NCBI GenBank assembly: GCA_028641055.1
Contig: CM054060.1
Location: forward strand, 243,936,833-244,000,832
DNA from: Alopecurus myosuroides
Taxonomy: Eukaryota; Streptophyta; Magnoliopsida; Poales; Poaceae
Reading direction: 5' to 3'
Length of the DNA: 64,000 nucleotides
Part shown: positions 36,069 through 47,956 of the stretch, one piece after another
Numbering within the stretch: the first letter of the stretch is position 1
How the letters are laid out: the number at the start of each line of letters is the position of its first letter
The notes under the pieces: model-generated
Told to the model about the DNA's origin: nothing
The model's database searches: none
The model's input: only the letters and a program-made list of their open reading frames with translations
Translations under genes and position numbers: made by a program

Positions 36069-36623
36069 TCAAGGTATAACGTCAAGCAAGCAAGGGGGTT
36101 CACAGGTTTGGTTCGAAAACGTACCATTGGCATGAGTTGCAGATGCTTCTGCAACATCAGCTTGGTCTCGAGGTCCATTCATCAGATTCTTGCGTTTCTT
36201 ATGGGATGGACCTTGGCGTTCTTGGGGTTCATCAGGATGAGTTAGGATATGGTTCTTCTGGGGACAATCACGAGCAAAGTGTCCTTCCTGTCCACAGGTA
36301 AAACAACCCGTGGTTCTAGGCTTGACCTTCACACGCCTTCTTGAAGATTGTGGCATCGCAGGCAAAACGCTGCGAGTCACCCATGAACTAGTTTCTCCTG
36401 GCGTCACTGTCTTCCTTTTGCGGCTCTCTCCAGCAAGCAGTTGCTGGTATTCTCTCATAAGAACAGCAGTATTCTCAGCGTTGGTGATGACAACCTGAGT
36501 CAACTGTTCCAGGGCAACACGGGTGGCAAAGCGTTCAGCACGAGCGGCTTCACTTTCTTCCCTCAACAGAGCAAACAGTTGAGCAGTTGTCGGCTCGGGT
36601 GATGGAGGTAGATTGTTGGCCAT
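36069..36623 (-). CDS. gag-like protein with a CCHC zinc knuckle
   Basis: 184 residues starting MANNLPPSPEP. There is an N-terminal helical region (LFALLREESEAARAERFATRVALEQL), a basic linker and then the zinc knuckle CFTCGQEGHFARDC (C-x2-C-x4-H-x4-C) of retrotransposon nucleocapsids. The frame extends upstream to 36764. However, a good 3' splice site (TTGTCTTCAG) ends one base before this ATG, so a spliced transcript may begin the exon here. It would package element RNA. The protein is short for a complete gypsy gag, with no protease or reverse transcriptase after it. Confidence 0.6.
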   Translation of the reverse strand: MANNLPPSPEPTTAQLFALLREESEAARAERFATRVALEQLTQVVITNAENTAVLMREYQQLLAGESRKRKTVTPGETSSWVTRSVLPAMPQSSRRRVKVKPRTTGCFTCGQEGHFARDCPQKNHILTHPDEPQERQGPSHKKRKNLMNGPRDQADVAEASATHANGTFSNQTCEPPCLLDVIP

Positions 36624-36952
36624 GCTGAAGACAAGGAACGGTGTAAGGTGAGAACAACTAAAGGTGGTTCTCTTTTGAAAACTGGTGACACATACCTGCT
36701 CATAACGGAGATGAGAACGATATGCACCACAACAACGAGCAAACATCGAAGAAACAAATGCCAACTCAAACCAAGATTGACGTATGCATGGAACAGAGTC
36801 TTAACAAGCACATCTTAACTTAAGGGTTCTCAAGGCTAAGCATAAGGCTTATAACACAACGAGCACACACAAAGCTCTAACAAAGTTCACACCATACAGA
36901 CAAGCAAGCGTTTCGGTGGGGATTACACAACCCCTAACATCCTGCGGCAATC

Positions 36953-37624
36953 CTAAGTGCTCGATGAAGCACGTAGCTGTTCCTCCAGCTCTTCCACTCT
37001 GGCCTTGCTAGCTGCAAGCTAAAGCTGAAGGGCTCTCACTTGTGTGCGGTGCTGGGAGTCAGTGTACTTCATGGTCTTCTTCAGTACCTTGAGACGACGC
37101 TCGGTAACCGAAGATGCACCAAGACTGGCTTCTAGTTGGTCTATCTCTCTTCCTCGGAGGTCATGATCTACCCTTACTCTATCAAGGGAGAGTTGGGTGT
37201 TGTACAGCTGTCCCTCCAGGTGCTGGAAGTGACGAGCAAACACAAAGTCTCCAGTGACTTCTACTGGCCTGTCATCCTCGTCGCGCCTTCCAAAGTACCT
37301 ATAAGGGGTTCCTGCAAACTTGTCGCGAAAGAAGTTCGCGAGCTTGGCAATGACCAGCTGCATTACCCTAAGGATGCCATCTTCCCAACTGCTCTCCACC
37401 ACTTCCCAAATGATCTCTGGGGTTGACGGTGCTAGCAAAGGTGCACGGATGGTGCATACCACCAACCAGGACAATTCTCGTCCATCATGGTGAATCTGGG
37501 CTCCCTTCAACTCAGGTGTGGGACGACCGATAAGATGAGCCATCTTGATCAAATCCTCCTCAAAACGGCGGTAGCAAGGTGCATGCGATCCTAGCCGGAA
37601 GGACTTGGTGAAGATAACTTCCAT
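36953..37624 (-). pseudogene. gag-like upstream ORF of the large LTR element, one stop near its end
   Basis: The frame starts 229 bp downstream of the primer site with MEVIFTKSFRLGSHAPCYRRF. It has mixed alpha/beta composition and a C-terminal coiled-coil stretch (LEGQLYNTQLSLDRVRVDHDLRGREIDQLEASLG). A TAG at 37021-37019 interrupts it. The same frame continues as LAASKARVEELEEQLRASSST to a stop at 36955-36953, extending the coiled coil, so the TAG looks like a recent nonsense change. No named domain was recognised. Position and coiled coil suggest the N-terminal part of a gag-type structural protein, possibly joined by splicing to the zinc-knuckle exon. Confidence 0.5.
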
Positions 37625-37852
37625 CTACACAAGATTTTAAAGTGGGTTAAGTTAGGTAATAGTGTGCAAAATTTTAAGATGCTCCTTTTTAACTTGAGTG
37701 TAAGTAGAGTTTTCTTGAAACACAGAGGGGATGGAGTATAGAACCCTTTTTTTTAAAAAAAATAGTCAGCTTAATGACCTGGTTTGGTTTACTTCCATTG
37801 TCAGGGTACTAGCTAACGTCCATGCTAACTAAGGTCTCCTAAGGTCAGGATA

Positions 37853-37864
37853 GCTCTGATACCA
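37853..37864 (-). other. primer binding site, initiator tRNA-Met type
   Basis: Minus-strand TGGTATCAGAGC, complementary to the 3' end of plant initiator tRNA-Met, 4 bases after the 5' LTR end. It fixes the element's orientation as minus. Confidence 0.85.
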
Positions 37865-39573
37865 ACTCTGTAGGGCCTGCCCTTCAAACCACTGTTCAAG
37901 GACACCCCTGATATGCATAATTCACGATCCTAGGAATTCAGTCGTGAACAACATATCAAGCTGGTACACAGATACCTTATCCATTACACGGTTACACAAC
38001 ACTTACAAAGACACCTGGTCACATGACCAAGACTACACGGTTGTCACGCAGGACAACACACAACACACACACAGCGGAAGACTAAACACACACAAAACGC
38101 AGTAGAGCCCAAGTCACGCCTTAACCTACAGACTGCTGACCCGGAGACAATCCTAGTTCGCAAAGCCATCAGCTCCGTACTCCTCTTCGTAGATCTTCTT
38201 CGGAGACTCCTTCTCAAAGTCTGGCAAGTAGATACCAGGGGCGAAACCATAATGAGTACATTTGAATGTACTCAGCAAGACATCCATCATGTAACTTACC
38301 AAAGATGCACGAATGCTTATATGGTGTAATAGTGTAACATCCCAAGTATGAAAATTAGCCATTAGAATGTTTGCTCTCTGTTATTTTATGTTTTGCATCA
38401 TGTCATCATATTGCTTTCATGTGTGGATTTTCAAAATTCAACTAAATTCAAATCACTTATGTTTTCACACTTGGTCTGTTACAACCTTTTCAAATAAAAT
38501 AATCTAATCTAATAAGTTATTTGTTTTCCATAAATTTGAATTTGCAACAATTAATTTGGTGGAATTTCAAACCTTTTCAATTATCGCAAAATTCACTCAA
38601 ATTCATTTGAATTTCAAATAGCAACAAAACATTTGAGATTTTGAAAAAACAAATTTTGTGCAGCTGGGCATTTTGAATTCCCAATGCATAGGAAATTATT
38701 TCATAATTTTCTGACTTGAAAATCTACCTCAAATTCCTTTTCTAATTTCCTTTTTACAAAAAAAAAGAGTAAAAGAAAAATGGAAAAGTCTCCTGGCCAG
38801 GCCAGCCTGGTGGGCTGGCCCAACTCGCACCCCAGCCTCCTCACAGCCCAGTACCCCTTTGGCCTTTTCTTCTCCGTACGAACACACACGAGGAGGAGCA
38901 GGTGAGCTCCTGTGGCTCTCCATGCCTCCACGTACTCCTGCTCTCCCCTCTTCCCCCTCTATTTATTCCCCTGCCCAGGCCAAACCCTAGCTCCTTTCTC
39001 TCCTCCCTTCCCAGCCGCCGCCACTCTTCTTCTTCCTCCTCTGCTTCTCCCTTCTCTGTACATCCCTGTACCTGAAAATTTAGCCCTTTTGGCCGGAAGT
39101 TGGGGGTGGGCGTGGGGTTGCTGTGGTCGTCCTCCGGACCGTTTCTTCGCGGGAATGGAATCGCCACATCACGCTCTCCATCTTTGGTGAAGGCGCCGTG
39201 GTCCGAGGAGGCTCCGGGCGGCCGCGGCGTCGAGGTTTTCCGTCGGCCAACTACCTGCATCACCCCCTGCACAACCTGCCCTGACCGCCTCCTGCCTGGC
39301 TCGAGGTGAGGCCCCTCGATCCACCTCCTCCCTCTCGGTCACCACCCCACGCAGCACCGCACCCGTGCATGGCGCCCCCACGAGCACCGCACGCAGCAAC
39401 CAGCATCGATCGCTTCCTCGCCGGCGAGTCTGTCCGCCTGCAGGTTCAGTTACGTGCAGAAATTCAGTTAACACCGCAAACCACACCTTATCCACCCCGA
39501 CGTCTCTCTCCTATCAACACACAGCAGCACATCCCAGTTGGTCTGCTCCCAGCGCGCGCAGTCAGAGGTGCAG

Positions 39574-39584
39574 GGTTCGATCCC
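39574..39584 (+). other. tRNA-like B box inside the solo LTR
   Basis: GGTTCGATCCC within 'gtgcagggttcgatcccccc', then 'tgcgcacca'. It is preceded by a D-arm-like 'cagttggtctgctcc' about 35 bases upstream. The layout resembles the 3' half of a tRNA including CCA, but no full cloverleaf can be drawn, so it is a relic or chance likeness. Confidence 0.3.
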
Positions 39585-39699
39585 CCCTGCGCACCAAAAA
39601 CCAAATCTTTTTTTTTCCATTTGTTTTGACCCAGAAACTTCACAGAAATCACAGCTAGGTCCTTGCTACTTATTTTCAAGCCCTGAAAAATATTTCCTA

Positions 39700-40560
39700 A
39701 GTCCCTAGATGAAATAAAAATGGCAGATTTACACAAAAACTTGTAAAATGCATAAGTAATTCATCCCAACCCCAAATCCAACTTTTTAAATATGTTTTCG
39801 TCCCAAATTAAATGCTCTATCCAAATATAATTTTTTTTTACTGTTTTGAATATTTTAAATTGGTGCAATATTTGAAATCTTGTTTAATTCACTTAATTTT
39901 GCAAAAATCATAACTTGGGCATAAAAATTCCAAATTCCACAAACTAAATATGTTTTCCATCCCATTTTTCATGTACTTTCCAAATATAAATTTTGTTTGC
40001 TGTTTTGAATAATTTAAATTGCTGAAAACAACTGTTTCTTGTTTATTGCATTTAAAATTGCCAAAATAATAACTTGCTCATTTTAAATCCAATTTCAACA
40101 AATGAAATATGTTTTCCATGCAAAATTAAACCACCTTTCCAAATATAAAATTTGTTCCATGTTTTGAATAATTAAAATTGGTTAAATAATTTAAACCTTA
40201 TTTAATTCATTTAATATTGTTAGATTCATAACTTGATCAAATTAAATTCTTTTGGGACATATAAAATATGTTTTCAAACCATCAAAGTATAAACTTTTCA
40301 AATATGAGTTTTGGTTTAATGTTTTGAACAAATAAAAACTCAAATAAGTTCATGTTTGAATTAAATTCATTTAATTCTTGCTTAAACTTGTTTAATTCAT
40401 AAATAATTTATTTGAAATCCTTTTTCAACAAGTGAAACATGTAATCCACCCAAAATTGTGTGTTCTTATCAAATATAAACTTTGTTATCTGTTTTGAACA
40501 ATTAAAATTGGTGAAAACAACAAATGCTTGTGTGACACCTTTAAGAAACCAAAATTTCTT
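39700..40560. repeat. AT-rich tandem repeat, period ~159 bp, about 5 units
   Basis: The marker 'aaatatgtttt' occurs at 39788, 39946, 40105 and 40264 (spacing 158, 159, 159), with a weaker version at 40435 (171). Between markers each unit keeps the order 'ccaaatataa..tttg', 'gttttgaataattaaaattg' and 'aattcatttaat'. Units are strongly diverged, so the repeat is old, and it sits within the solo LTR. Confidence 0.8.
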
Positions 40561-43500
40561 AACTTAATAAATGAATTTCCAAACTTGGTAAACCTTATTT
40601 ATAATTGCTTCTATTGTTGTTATTTTGCTGTTTTCTTCATCCATGCATCATGCAAATTCACTTCCACAAGATGATTAGTTGTAGAACAATTAATTCAACC
40701 ATAATTCATGGGCTTTCCATATGCAATCCAAAATTGCATGTGGGTCCATTTAATCATGTTGTTATCTTGTCAACTAGTTTATTTTGATGCATCAATTAAA
40801 TGGTCATGCATCATCCCATGTTTGTGCATTATGCCATGTTATTGATTGTTTATCTTTCTGCATTGTTTGTTTGCTTCTTCTCGGCTACACGACGACGTTG
40901 AGACCGACGATACTTACGACACCCCTTCTAAGGAGTTAGCTCAGTACCAGGCTACTGGGTTTGCAGGCAAGTTATCACTCACATGAACCATCGTGTTCCT
41001 TTCAACATTGGTTACCGATACTTTATGTTTTCTATTCTGCTAGCCCTATGATTAGTTGCTTCTGTTACGAACCTATCACATGTATCCTTTAACCCTGATA
41101 TTGCCTCACCTCCATACCTATAACCTTTTGCTTGTTGCCCGTGTCTTACTAGCATGCTTAGGGTTGTTTTGCTCGAGTCTGTTACCCGTTACTTTGTGTT
41201 ACCACTCTATTATGTTCTGGGGGCTCGATGTTTAATCAATCAATCATGCTAATGTTATTATTAATAATAATTTGATGATAAGGCACCGGCAGGAGGCCCT
41301 GTGTGGTTTTGAGGCCTGCTAGTGTCGACCCTAATAGGAAAAGGGTCTTGTCTACTGATCCATGATGAGCGCACTAACCGCATGTGGGAAGCGAGTATGG
41401 GCGCCCCCCTCAATTTGATTCAATTCGCATCTCGTCCAAATCGCCTCATTTAGTTCGTGTTTTCCAGTTGCCGCATGCATGTTTTTGCGAGCCCAGGCCA
41501 GAGTGGAACTTTTGTAGTCGGCATATAGGGGGACACGTTCTTAGAGTGCTATGAGGGTCCCCTTTCTTCGGGGCTCGATTAGCCGTGCGCCCAAGGTGCT
41601 TTGGGCTTGATGCGAAGAAGAGTTGAGTTGTGTTGAGTGCCCCGCTTGGTGGGAGGCATCCCATCTGGCGGGTTATTCATACGTGTACGGCCAAATTGGT
41701 GCACCCCTGCAGGGTAAATCTTATCGAGAAGCCGTGTTTTCCGCGGTTATGGACTACTTGGTGAAAGTACTGGCTAACAAGTACTCAGGACAACTTAAAC
41801 TTAATGATTAACAACCTTACACCCAATGATTAACAACTTGACTAGTAATAGGCTTATTGACACAATAATCTGAACCATCATTATTTCAACTGGGTGAGTT
41901 ATCCTCGGATTGCTTCTTTGGATAAGGGGCGAGATCCAGGATGGGTTTGTTTGGAGTTAGTTATAGGTTGGTTACGATACGCGATCTTATCTCCTTTATG
42001 TTAGTCGGAATTTGTAGTATGTTCTGTAGTTGGTTAGAGCAGCCAGTTGCAGCATCTTTATATCCCCCTTTCCTCCGTTGAATCCAAAGCATCTGTGCTT
42101 GGTGTTGACGGGTTACACTTTGGTGAACTGTGAGTCTTGCTTGCCAGTACGTTTATGTACTGAACCCTTTGGGGCTGTGGTTTCCGCAGACGACGTTTCC
42201 GAGGATCCCCATGGTGGCAACAACGTGGAGTATGACGAGACTGCTGACGAGTAGCTAGCGGACCCGGGCAGGATCCGAGACTTCGTGGATGGGCTCCGTC
42301 TGTTCGTTTCCGGCCTCTTAGGCCTATTTGGATCTTGTCTGTACTCAGACCTTTTGAATGCTTCCGCTGTGATGTAATGATGTATTGTTGGGACATGTGT
42401 CCTCTGAATGATTGTATTTGCTATCTCTGCTCTAATGAGAGCTATTTGCAACTTATTACAATCTTTTGTGTCGTAGAGATCTGTTGTGATATCACTTGTT
42501 CAAACGCCGTTGACGTACCATGTGTGTATGGTTGAAGTACGTCAATGGAAGTGTCCTGATTTCTATGGGATAGTTTACATCGACGGTGGATAGTAGAGTT
42601 TGGTTGTCGCACATAAGTGCTGGCCTACTCGTAAGAGGATGCGGGAGCAGATAAGCCCCGTAATCCAAGCATCTACTATTCAGTTCGGCCCGATGAGTAT
42701 CCCCTAGAAGTCCGGGTGCGACAAATAGGTAGGCTACAAATAGGGTTCACTACCAATGGTGTTCATATGGGATGACACCATAGTTGCAGTCAGGTTAATC
42801 TGTATCTTTGCTGAAGAAGATACTTCAGAAGAAAATAGTATAGTTTTGTTTCTCTTGTCGATATCGCATGTACAAGAGGTTTCGTAAAACTTTATTTAGA
42901 AGAAAGTTTCCTCTTTGCAAAACTTCTTTGAAAAATCAATTTCCAGATGTTTGCTTGGAGAAGAAGGATTTTCTCTGCAAAACTTCTTGTAAGAAAACTC
43001 CTGGCTTTTCATCATCGATACCTCCATGGTACAAGGTTTTTCTTCTTTTTCGAACTTCCCGAGTTCAACACTCCTTTTTAAAACATCTTTTTGAAAACAT
43101 TGACACAATGCTAGCTACATGACCATTCAACTATCCATATCCGAGGACGCGGCTTCTTCGAAAAAGTTGTACTCTGCAGAGGTGTACACATCCACCAGAT
43201 TCAGTACACCTGCCGTGAACAACCACGAACTGTAACAACAGTATGTGAAACATCAGATCACTGATCATAACCTTCCACTATGTTCAAGCTAGAATGTGTC
43301 TATCTCTCAGTTGAGTTATACCGGTCATCCCCGGCACCGAGCTAATCCCCGCCAGCCAGGATGCCTCAACTGATGCGACCGGAGGTGAACTTAATCCCAC
43401 ACTTTTTATGTCTCAACATTGGGAGTTTTGACGATAATCGGTTCAAGGGATTCCGTCCCTTATACCGTTTGAGATAGAACACACACTAACAAGGACAAAC

Positions 43501-46500
43501 TTCCAGTTACGCCCCGTGCCCATGTTGGGGTAGGGTGGCAGTACGGTAAAGGTTGTCCGGCGAAGACTAGGTTATGTGTCATTTTTGAAAAACACCATTT
43601 TCCCAAAAATGACCACTTCCACATTCCTCCGGAGAATAAGGATCCGCCTTTTCTCCGGGTTTTTCCATAAAGCCTTTGTTTGGTAAAAACGCAATTTTAA
43701 GGTGTCCACTTAGGGACTAATATTTGTGATGGTAATGAATACCATATGGTGGCTTATGGGCTTGGTAACACCAAGTTTCAACTACTGACATAGTATATAT
43801 AATAGTAGTGGTAGTATTCACTCAAAAATAGTTTTTTTGAAAGTCAAAGCTTTTGTAAAACTTTTCAGAAGTAAAACATGCATGGTAGATAATGATAAGT
43901 GTATTATAACGGCAAGCATCAGGATGGCTTGCCTCAATCTCTTAGTGCCCCTGGCCTTGAAGTAGCTTGAACTTGACGCACAGCTCCACAACTGCTTCTT
44001 CTTCTTCTTCGTTTTATAGCGTCGTAAAAGAAATATAAGACTCGCGCTCAGGTCTAAAAGACACACAACCAAGCTAAACAACCCATACAGCAAGCAAAAC
44101 TGTACTGGCGCCAGCTCGAAAACGTTATCGAGAAAACTGTCTCACACAGCTCTCAGGGTACACAACTATCGTCCGACAAGCATATGCATCAGGGAACCAT
44201 ATCCCACATATTACATATCAAATATGGAGTGGTGTACCACTCTCATAACAAGATATATAAGAAGCTAAAAATATAGCTTGTGGGTGCAAAAGGTTAGGTT
44301 GCTAAGGTAAAAACAAACAGGCAGAACAATACCCAAGTCAGTGGGTATTACTCACCACAAGCAACTATCACTTAATGAGTTCATGATTTTAGTTGGATGT
44401 TTTAGTTTCATAAGATACTCTTAAGCACAACAACAACACTAGCCCAACAAAAAAAACACAAGTATGGCACTCATGCTAAGGTGCTCACTCAGACAATTTT
44501 CAAACAGCAGGTAAACACATCACAAATGAATAGGCGATTTATTTACTACCTTAGTGTTTACTTGAAGTTTTGGAATCCATCAATCATGAAAATTTAACAA
44601 ACAACCAGTAGCTAATAACCAAGGAATCAAGTCATAAAAATAATCTAAAACACAATCATCACTCAAGATAATGCTCCTATCAAAAACATAGAAACAGGAC
44701 TGCACTAATAGCATACTAGTATGGAAAAATCTACACAAGCATGATATAAGAAATAATTATATTCTATAACTATAGCACATGCAACTAAAGAGTTCAAGGC
44801 ATCACAACAGAAGTAATAACTTCCTAAACATGCTATAATAAACTCATACACTCATAAAATAAGAGATGACAATACTATAGCAAAATCACCATTTTCTAGT
44901 GGTGACACTAGTTCAATACTAGGGAAACAAACAATGCTACCATGATTGTCTTAACCTAATCAAGCAAGTCATGAATATAAATGTAACTAATAACAGTACA
45001 CAATTCATACTCATGCTAGGAAGCAAGAACATCAAAATAATTCCATGAAACAACTATTAAGCATGCACAAATTAATTCTAGCAATTTCTGTTTTCTTAAA
45101 CAATTTCTAGCAAGCAAAACATGGTATAACCTACACAACCAGTGGCTATGCACTTGATGAAAGGTTATATTAACCTTTTCCAAAATCCAAACACTCAATT
45201 TAAATCATTCACAAACAATCTATCCATAGAGAGGAATTTAGTTTATTTGCAAACTATATAATTTAGCACTCATTAGTGAACCATTTCTTAACACGATACC
45301 CCTAAGGAATCTTATGCTAACAAATTGTATCACATCTAACATACTAGTATTCTCTGATAAGAAACAAACTTCTCACTCCATAAGTGAAAACAAACAATTA
45401 TATTTTCCATGGTGGGAAAAATAGAAATCAATCATATAATTAAACATGTTCATTCCTCACATGAGTATGGTTGGGAATTTTCATCCTCAACCAAGATGAG
45501 ATGGGACCAGTGGGTTATGGGCCCACTAATACCAAGGAAAAAGAGGTACCAAGCCTCTGGTTACTCATGACAAAAATTATTATAACAAAATAAAATTAAA
45601 CAAGCCATTATTTCTAGTGAAAACAATACTAGTGTATAAGAATAACAAAACCTATACATGCTTCACTATAAAAAGACATGCAAGCTAGCAGAGGTATTAA
45701 ATTCAAAATAACAGTACCAAAATGGTACTGGGTCCATAGAAATCATAGCACAAAATTTAATAAAGCATTCACACAAAGATCTAGGCATCACCAAAAATTC
45801 CACATAATAAACTAGAAGGTAACCAATGCTATTTCATTTTTATTTTAGTTTCCAAACATGCACACACTTTTCAAGGTAGAGGTACTGTAAGTAAACAACT
45901 TAATAACAATCCCTAACAACTTTGTACGTGATAGAAAGCAAGATCAAAACATCCACACAACTCATTTCAAACAAGAACACAATTAAAAACAGAAACAGAA
46001 AAGTGCTGTTTCTAGATCTGCCCACCAAAAATAATCTAGAGATTCAAAAATTAATCTAAGATAGGATAAGATAGATCTAATCAATACCAAACACATCCAA
46101 TTGGATTTTCTCCAAAAAGCATTTTTAAACTCCTTAAACAAATCAAAGAAAAGACTACTGGTCCTTTAGTAATCTGGATGCCATTTTCATTCTACAACTC
46201 ACCTTGATGTGAGGTTACTTGCATTGGATAGATATTTTCCATACCTATCCAGAACAGTTAAGTTTGTTCCATTTAGTCACATATTTTAAAAGTTATAGTT
46301 AAAACATTCTCACTGACAGTCTGAGGGAAAACATTCATTGTGCTAAAAATAATGGTCCAAAAGTAGATCTACAAATTTTTCCGGGTTTATATTTCATTCC
46401 TTAGGGTCCTTGAATTTTTCCAGATTTTATTTCACCGTTATAGTATTTTTCACGAGTCAAAAGTGATGGTACATGTTTCTGTAAGAAGTTAAATGAATAA

Positions 46501-47956
46501 AAGAATAACTACCACACGGGCCGGTTCTGCGAGGCCGCGGCCCAACTGGACGTGAGCGCGGCCCGCTGCGCTGCACACGCAAGCGCGGGCGCGGGAAAAG
46601 GTCGTTTGAGCGTGGCCGTCGATCGCAGATCGGATGGCGCGTGCTCATCTCCCTCCCCCCGACTCTCTCTCTCACTACCCGAACAGAGAAGGAAGAAAGG
46701 GCGGTCGTAGCTCACCTAGGGAGGCTCGGGAATGGCTGGGAGCTCTCGGGGGAGTTGCTGGAGTGGTGTGGCTTCCAGGGGTGGCGACAGTGGCGCTCGA
46801 CGCGGCCTCATGAGTGGGAACGCGGCCGGCGCTCTACGCGGTGACCGCGGCGGCGAGGTGGACGGCGGCGGCGCCTCCGGGGTTTAGCGGGCTCGGGGCC
46901 TTGTCTGGGAGGTTTAGGGGAGTGTGGGGAGTGGTACTGTGGCAGTGGGAGGGGCTGGAGTGGAGGGGTGCGAGCAGGGCACTGCCGTGGCCGTGGTGCT
47001 CACCCCTCGGGCTAGAACTCGAGCTAGGGTTGCTTAGGGCTAGGGCTTGGGTAGAAAACGACCAGGGGAGGTAGGAGGGAAAGTGAGAGGTGCAAGGAAA
47101 GCAAGGGCACGACCCTGGTACTTATAGATGAAGTATGAACCTCAAGGGCAAAATGGGGAGCTCGGGTGGATGCCAATAATGGCATAGAGCAAACCCTAGG
47201 GTTTGTGGACATTTCCAAAACGTGCACTGGCTTGCCCTAGTTACCTAGCGTGTGTTTGCAGGTATGATCCTGGCCAAAGGTGCAAGTGGTGCAAGTGGCA
47301 ACCATGTTATATACTTTCTTAAAAAACTTTTGAAAACAATTTTTAAATAAGTTAAGGCCATGAAAACATTGGAGGAAAAGGTATACTTCCTGTTTTTATC
47401 TGTTTCTCAAAAATGTCATTTTCTGCCTTAATTTTATACCACAAACACATCAAGCAAAAGATAGTTTTTATTTCTCCAAAAATAAAAGTGAGCTTATAGC
47501 TTTGTAGTATACATCTCAAGGATTAATTAAAAGTCAAGAAATCATAAAATAACAATTCATAGCTTGGTGAAAACAATGGTAGAAAACAGGTATTTGGCCT
47601 TATTTTCAGACATTGTTTCCTATAGGAAAGTTAAAAGAAAACTTTCATAGATCATCTTTGAAACTTGTTTTCTTGGATCCAACAAAGTCAAAAGTTTGTT
47701 TTAAGTTGCAAACCATAATGATCCAAGTCTTTGAATGAAAATTCTCTCAAGTAACATTATGAAAAACATCAGGGGAAAATAAAATAGGAATATCTCTCAG
47801 AAACATAAGGTATTGGAAACAAGACTTGTGTTGCACATATGTTTAACATTACAAACACCTGTTAGTTCAAACAATCATGTTGTTTAAAAAAATTTGTTGG
47901 CCCTAATTTTTGTCTTCTTGAGCATAGTCCAAGAGTCCAAAAACTGGGGTGTGACA

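Larger units (their letters stand above)
38333..42723. mobile_element. 4391-bp solo-LTR-like insertion
   Basis: Starts TGTAACATCCC and ends GGTGCGACA, with AATAG on both sides (38328-38332 and 42724-42728). The uninterrupted LTR copy has a single AATAG at the matching place near 29000. There is no second internal copy of the ends, no primer site or polypurine tract, and no gag/pol ORF. It is therefore best read as a solo LTR left by LTR-LTR recombination of a long-LTR element. It contains an AT-rich tandem repeat and a GC-rich promoter-like zone (38800-39560) with TATA-like 'ctatttattccc' near 38960 (+). Confidence 0.75.
28538..47956 (-). mobile_element. large non-autonomous LTR retrotransposon (LARD-like), complete, with nested insertion
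   Basis: Both ends are flanked by GTGCG (28533-28537 and 47957-47961), a perfect 5-bp target duplication. On the minus strand the LTR starts TGTCACACCC and ends CCCTACA. The primer site TGGTATCAGAGC (minus, 37864-37853) matches the initiator tRNA-Met 3' end and lies 4 bases after the 5' LTR. A polypurine tract (34599-34581) precedes the 3' LTR. LTRs are about 6.0 kb; the internal domain is only 3.3 kb, with gag-like frames but no protease, reverse transcriptase or integrase. Long LTRs plus a short pol-less interior match the large retrotransposon derivative type known in Triticeae. A sampled 460-bp LTR comparison gave about 12 differences (about 2.6%), so insertion is fairly recent. Confidence 0.85.
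37869..47956 (-). repeat. 5' LTR of the large LTR element, interrupted
   Basis: Matches 28538-34580 in two parts (37869-38332 and 42724-47956), separated by the solo-LTR-like insertion. It lacks 349 bp relative to the left LTR, at 47304/47305. There the sequence AACCA flanks the missing stretch in the other copy, so the loss used a 5-bp microhomology. Own length without the insertion is about 5692 bp. Confidence 0.85.

Noticed and set aside
38044..38250. 68-codon ORF MVSPLVSTC.. found in both LTRs (also at 28714-28920)
   Set aside because: It is present twice only because the LTR is duplicated; no domain, and base differences do not show coding constraint.
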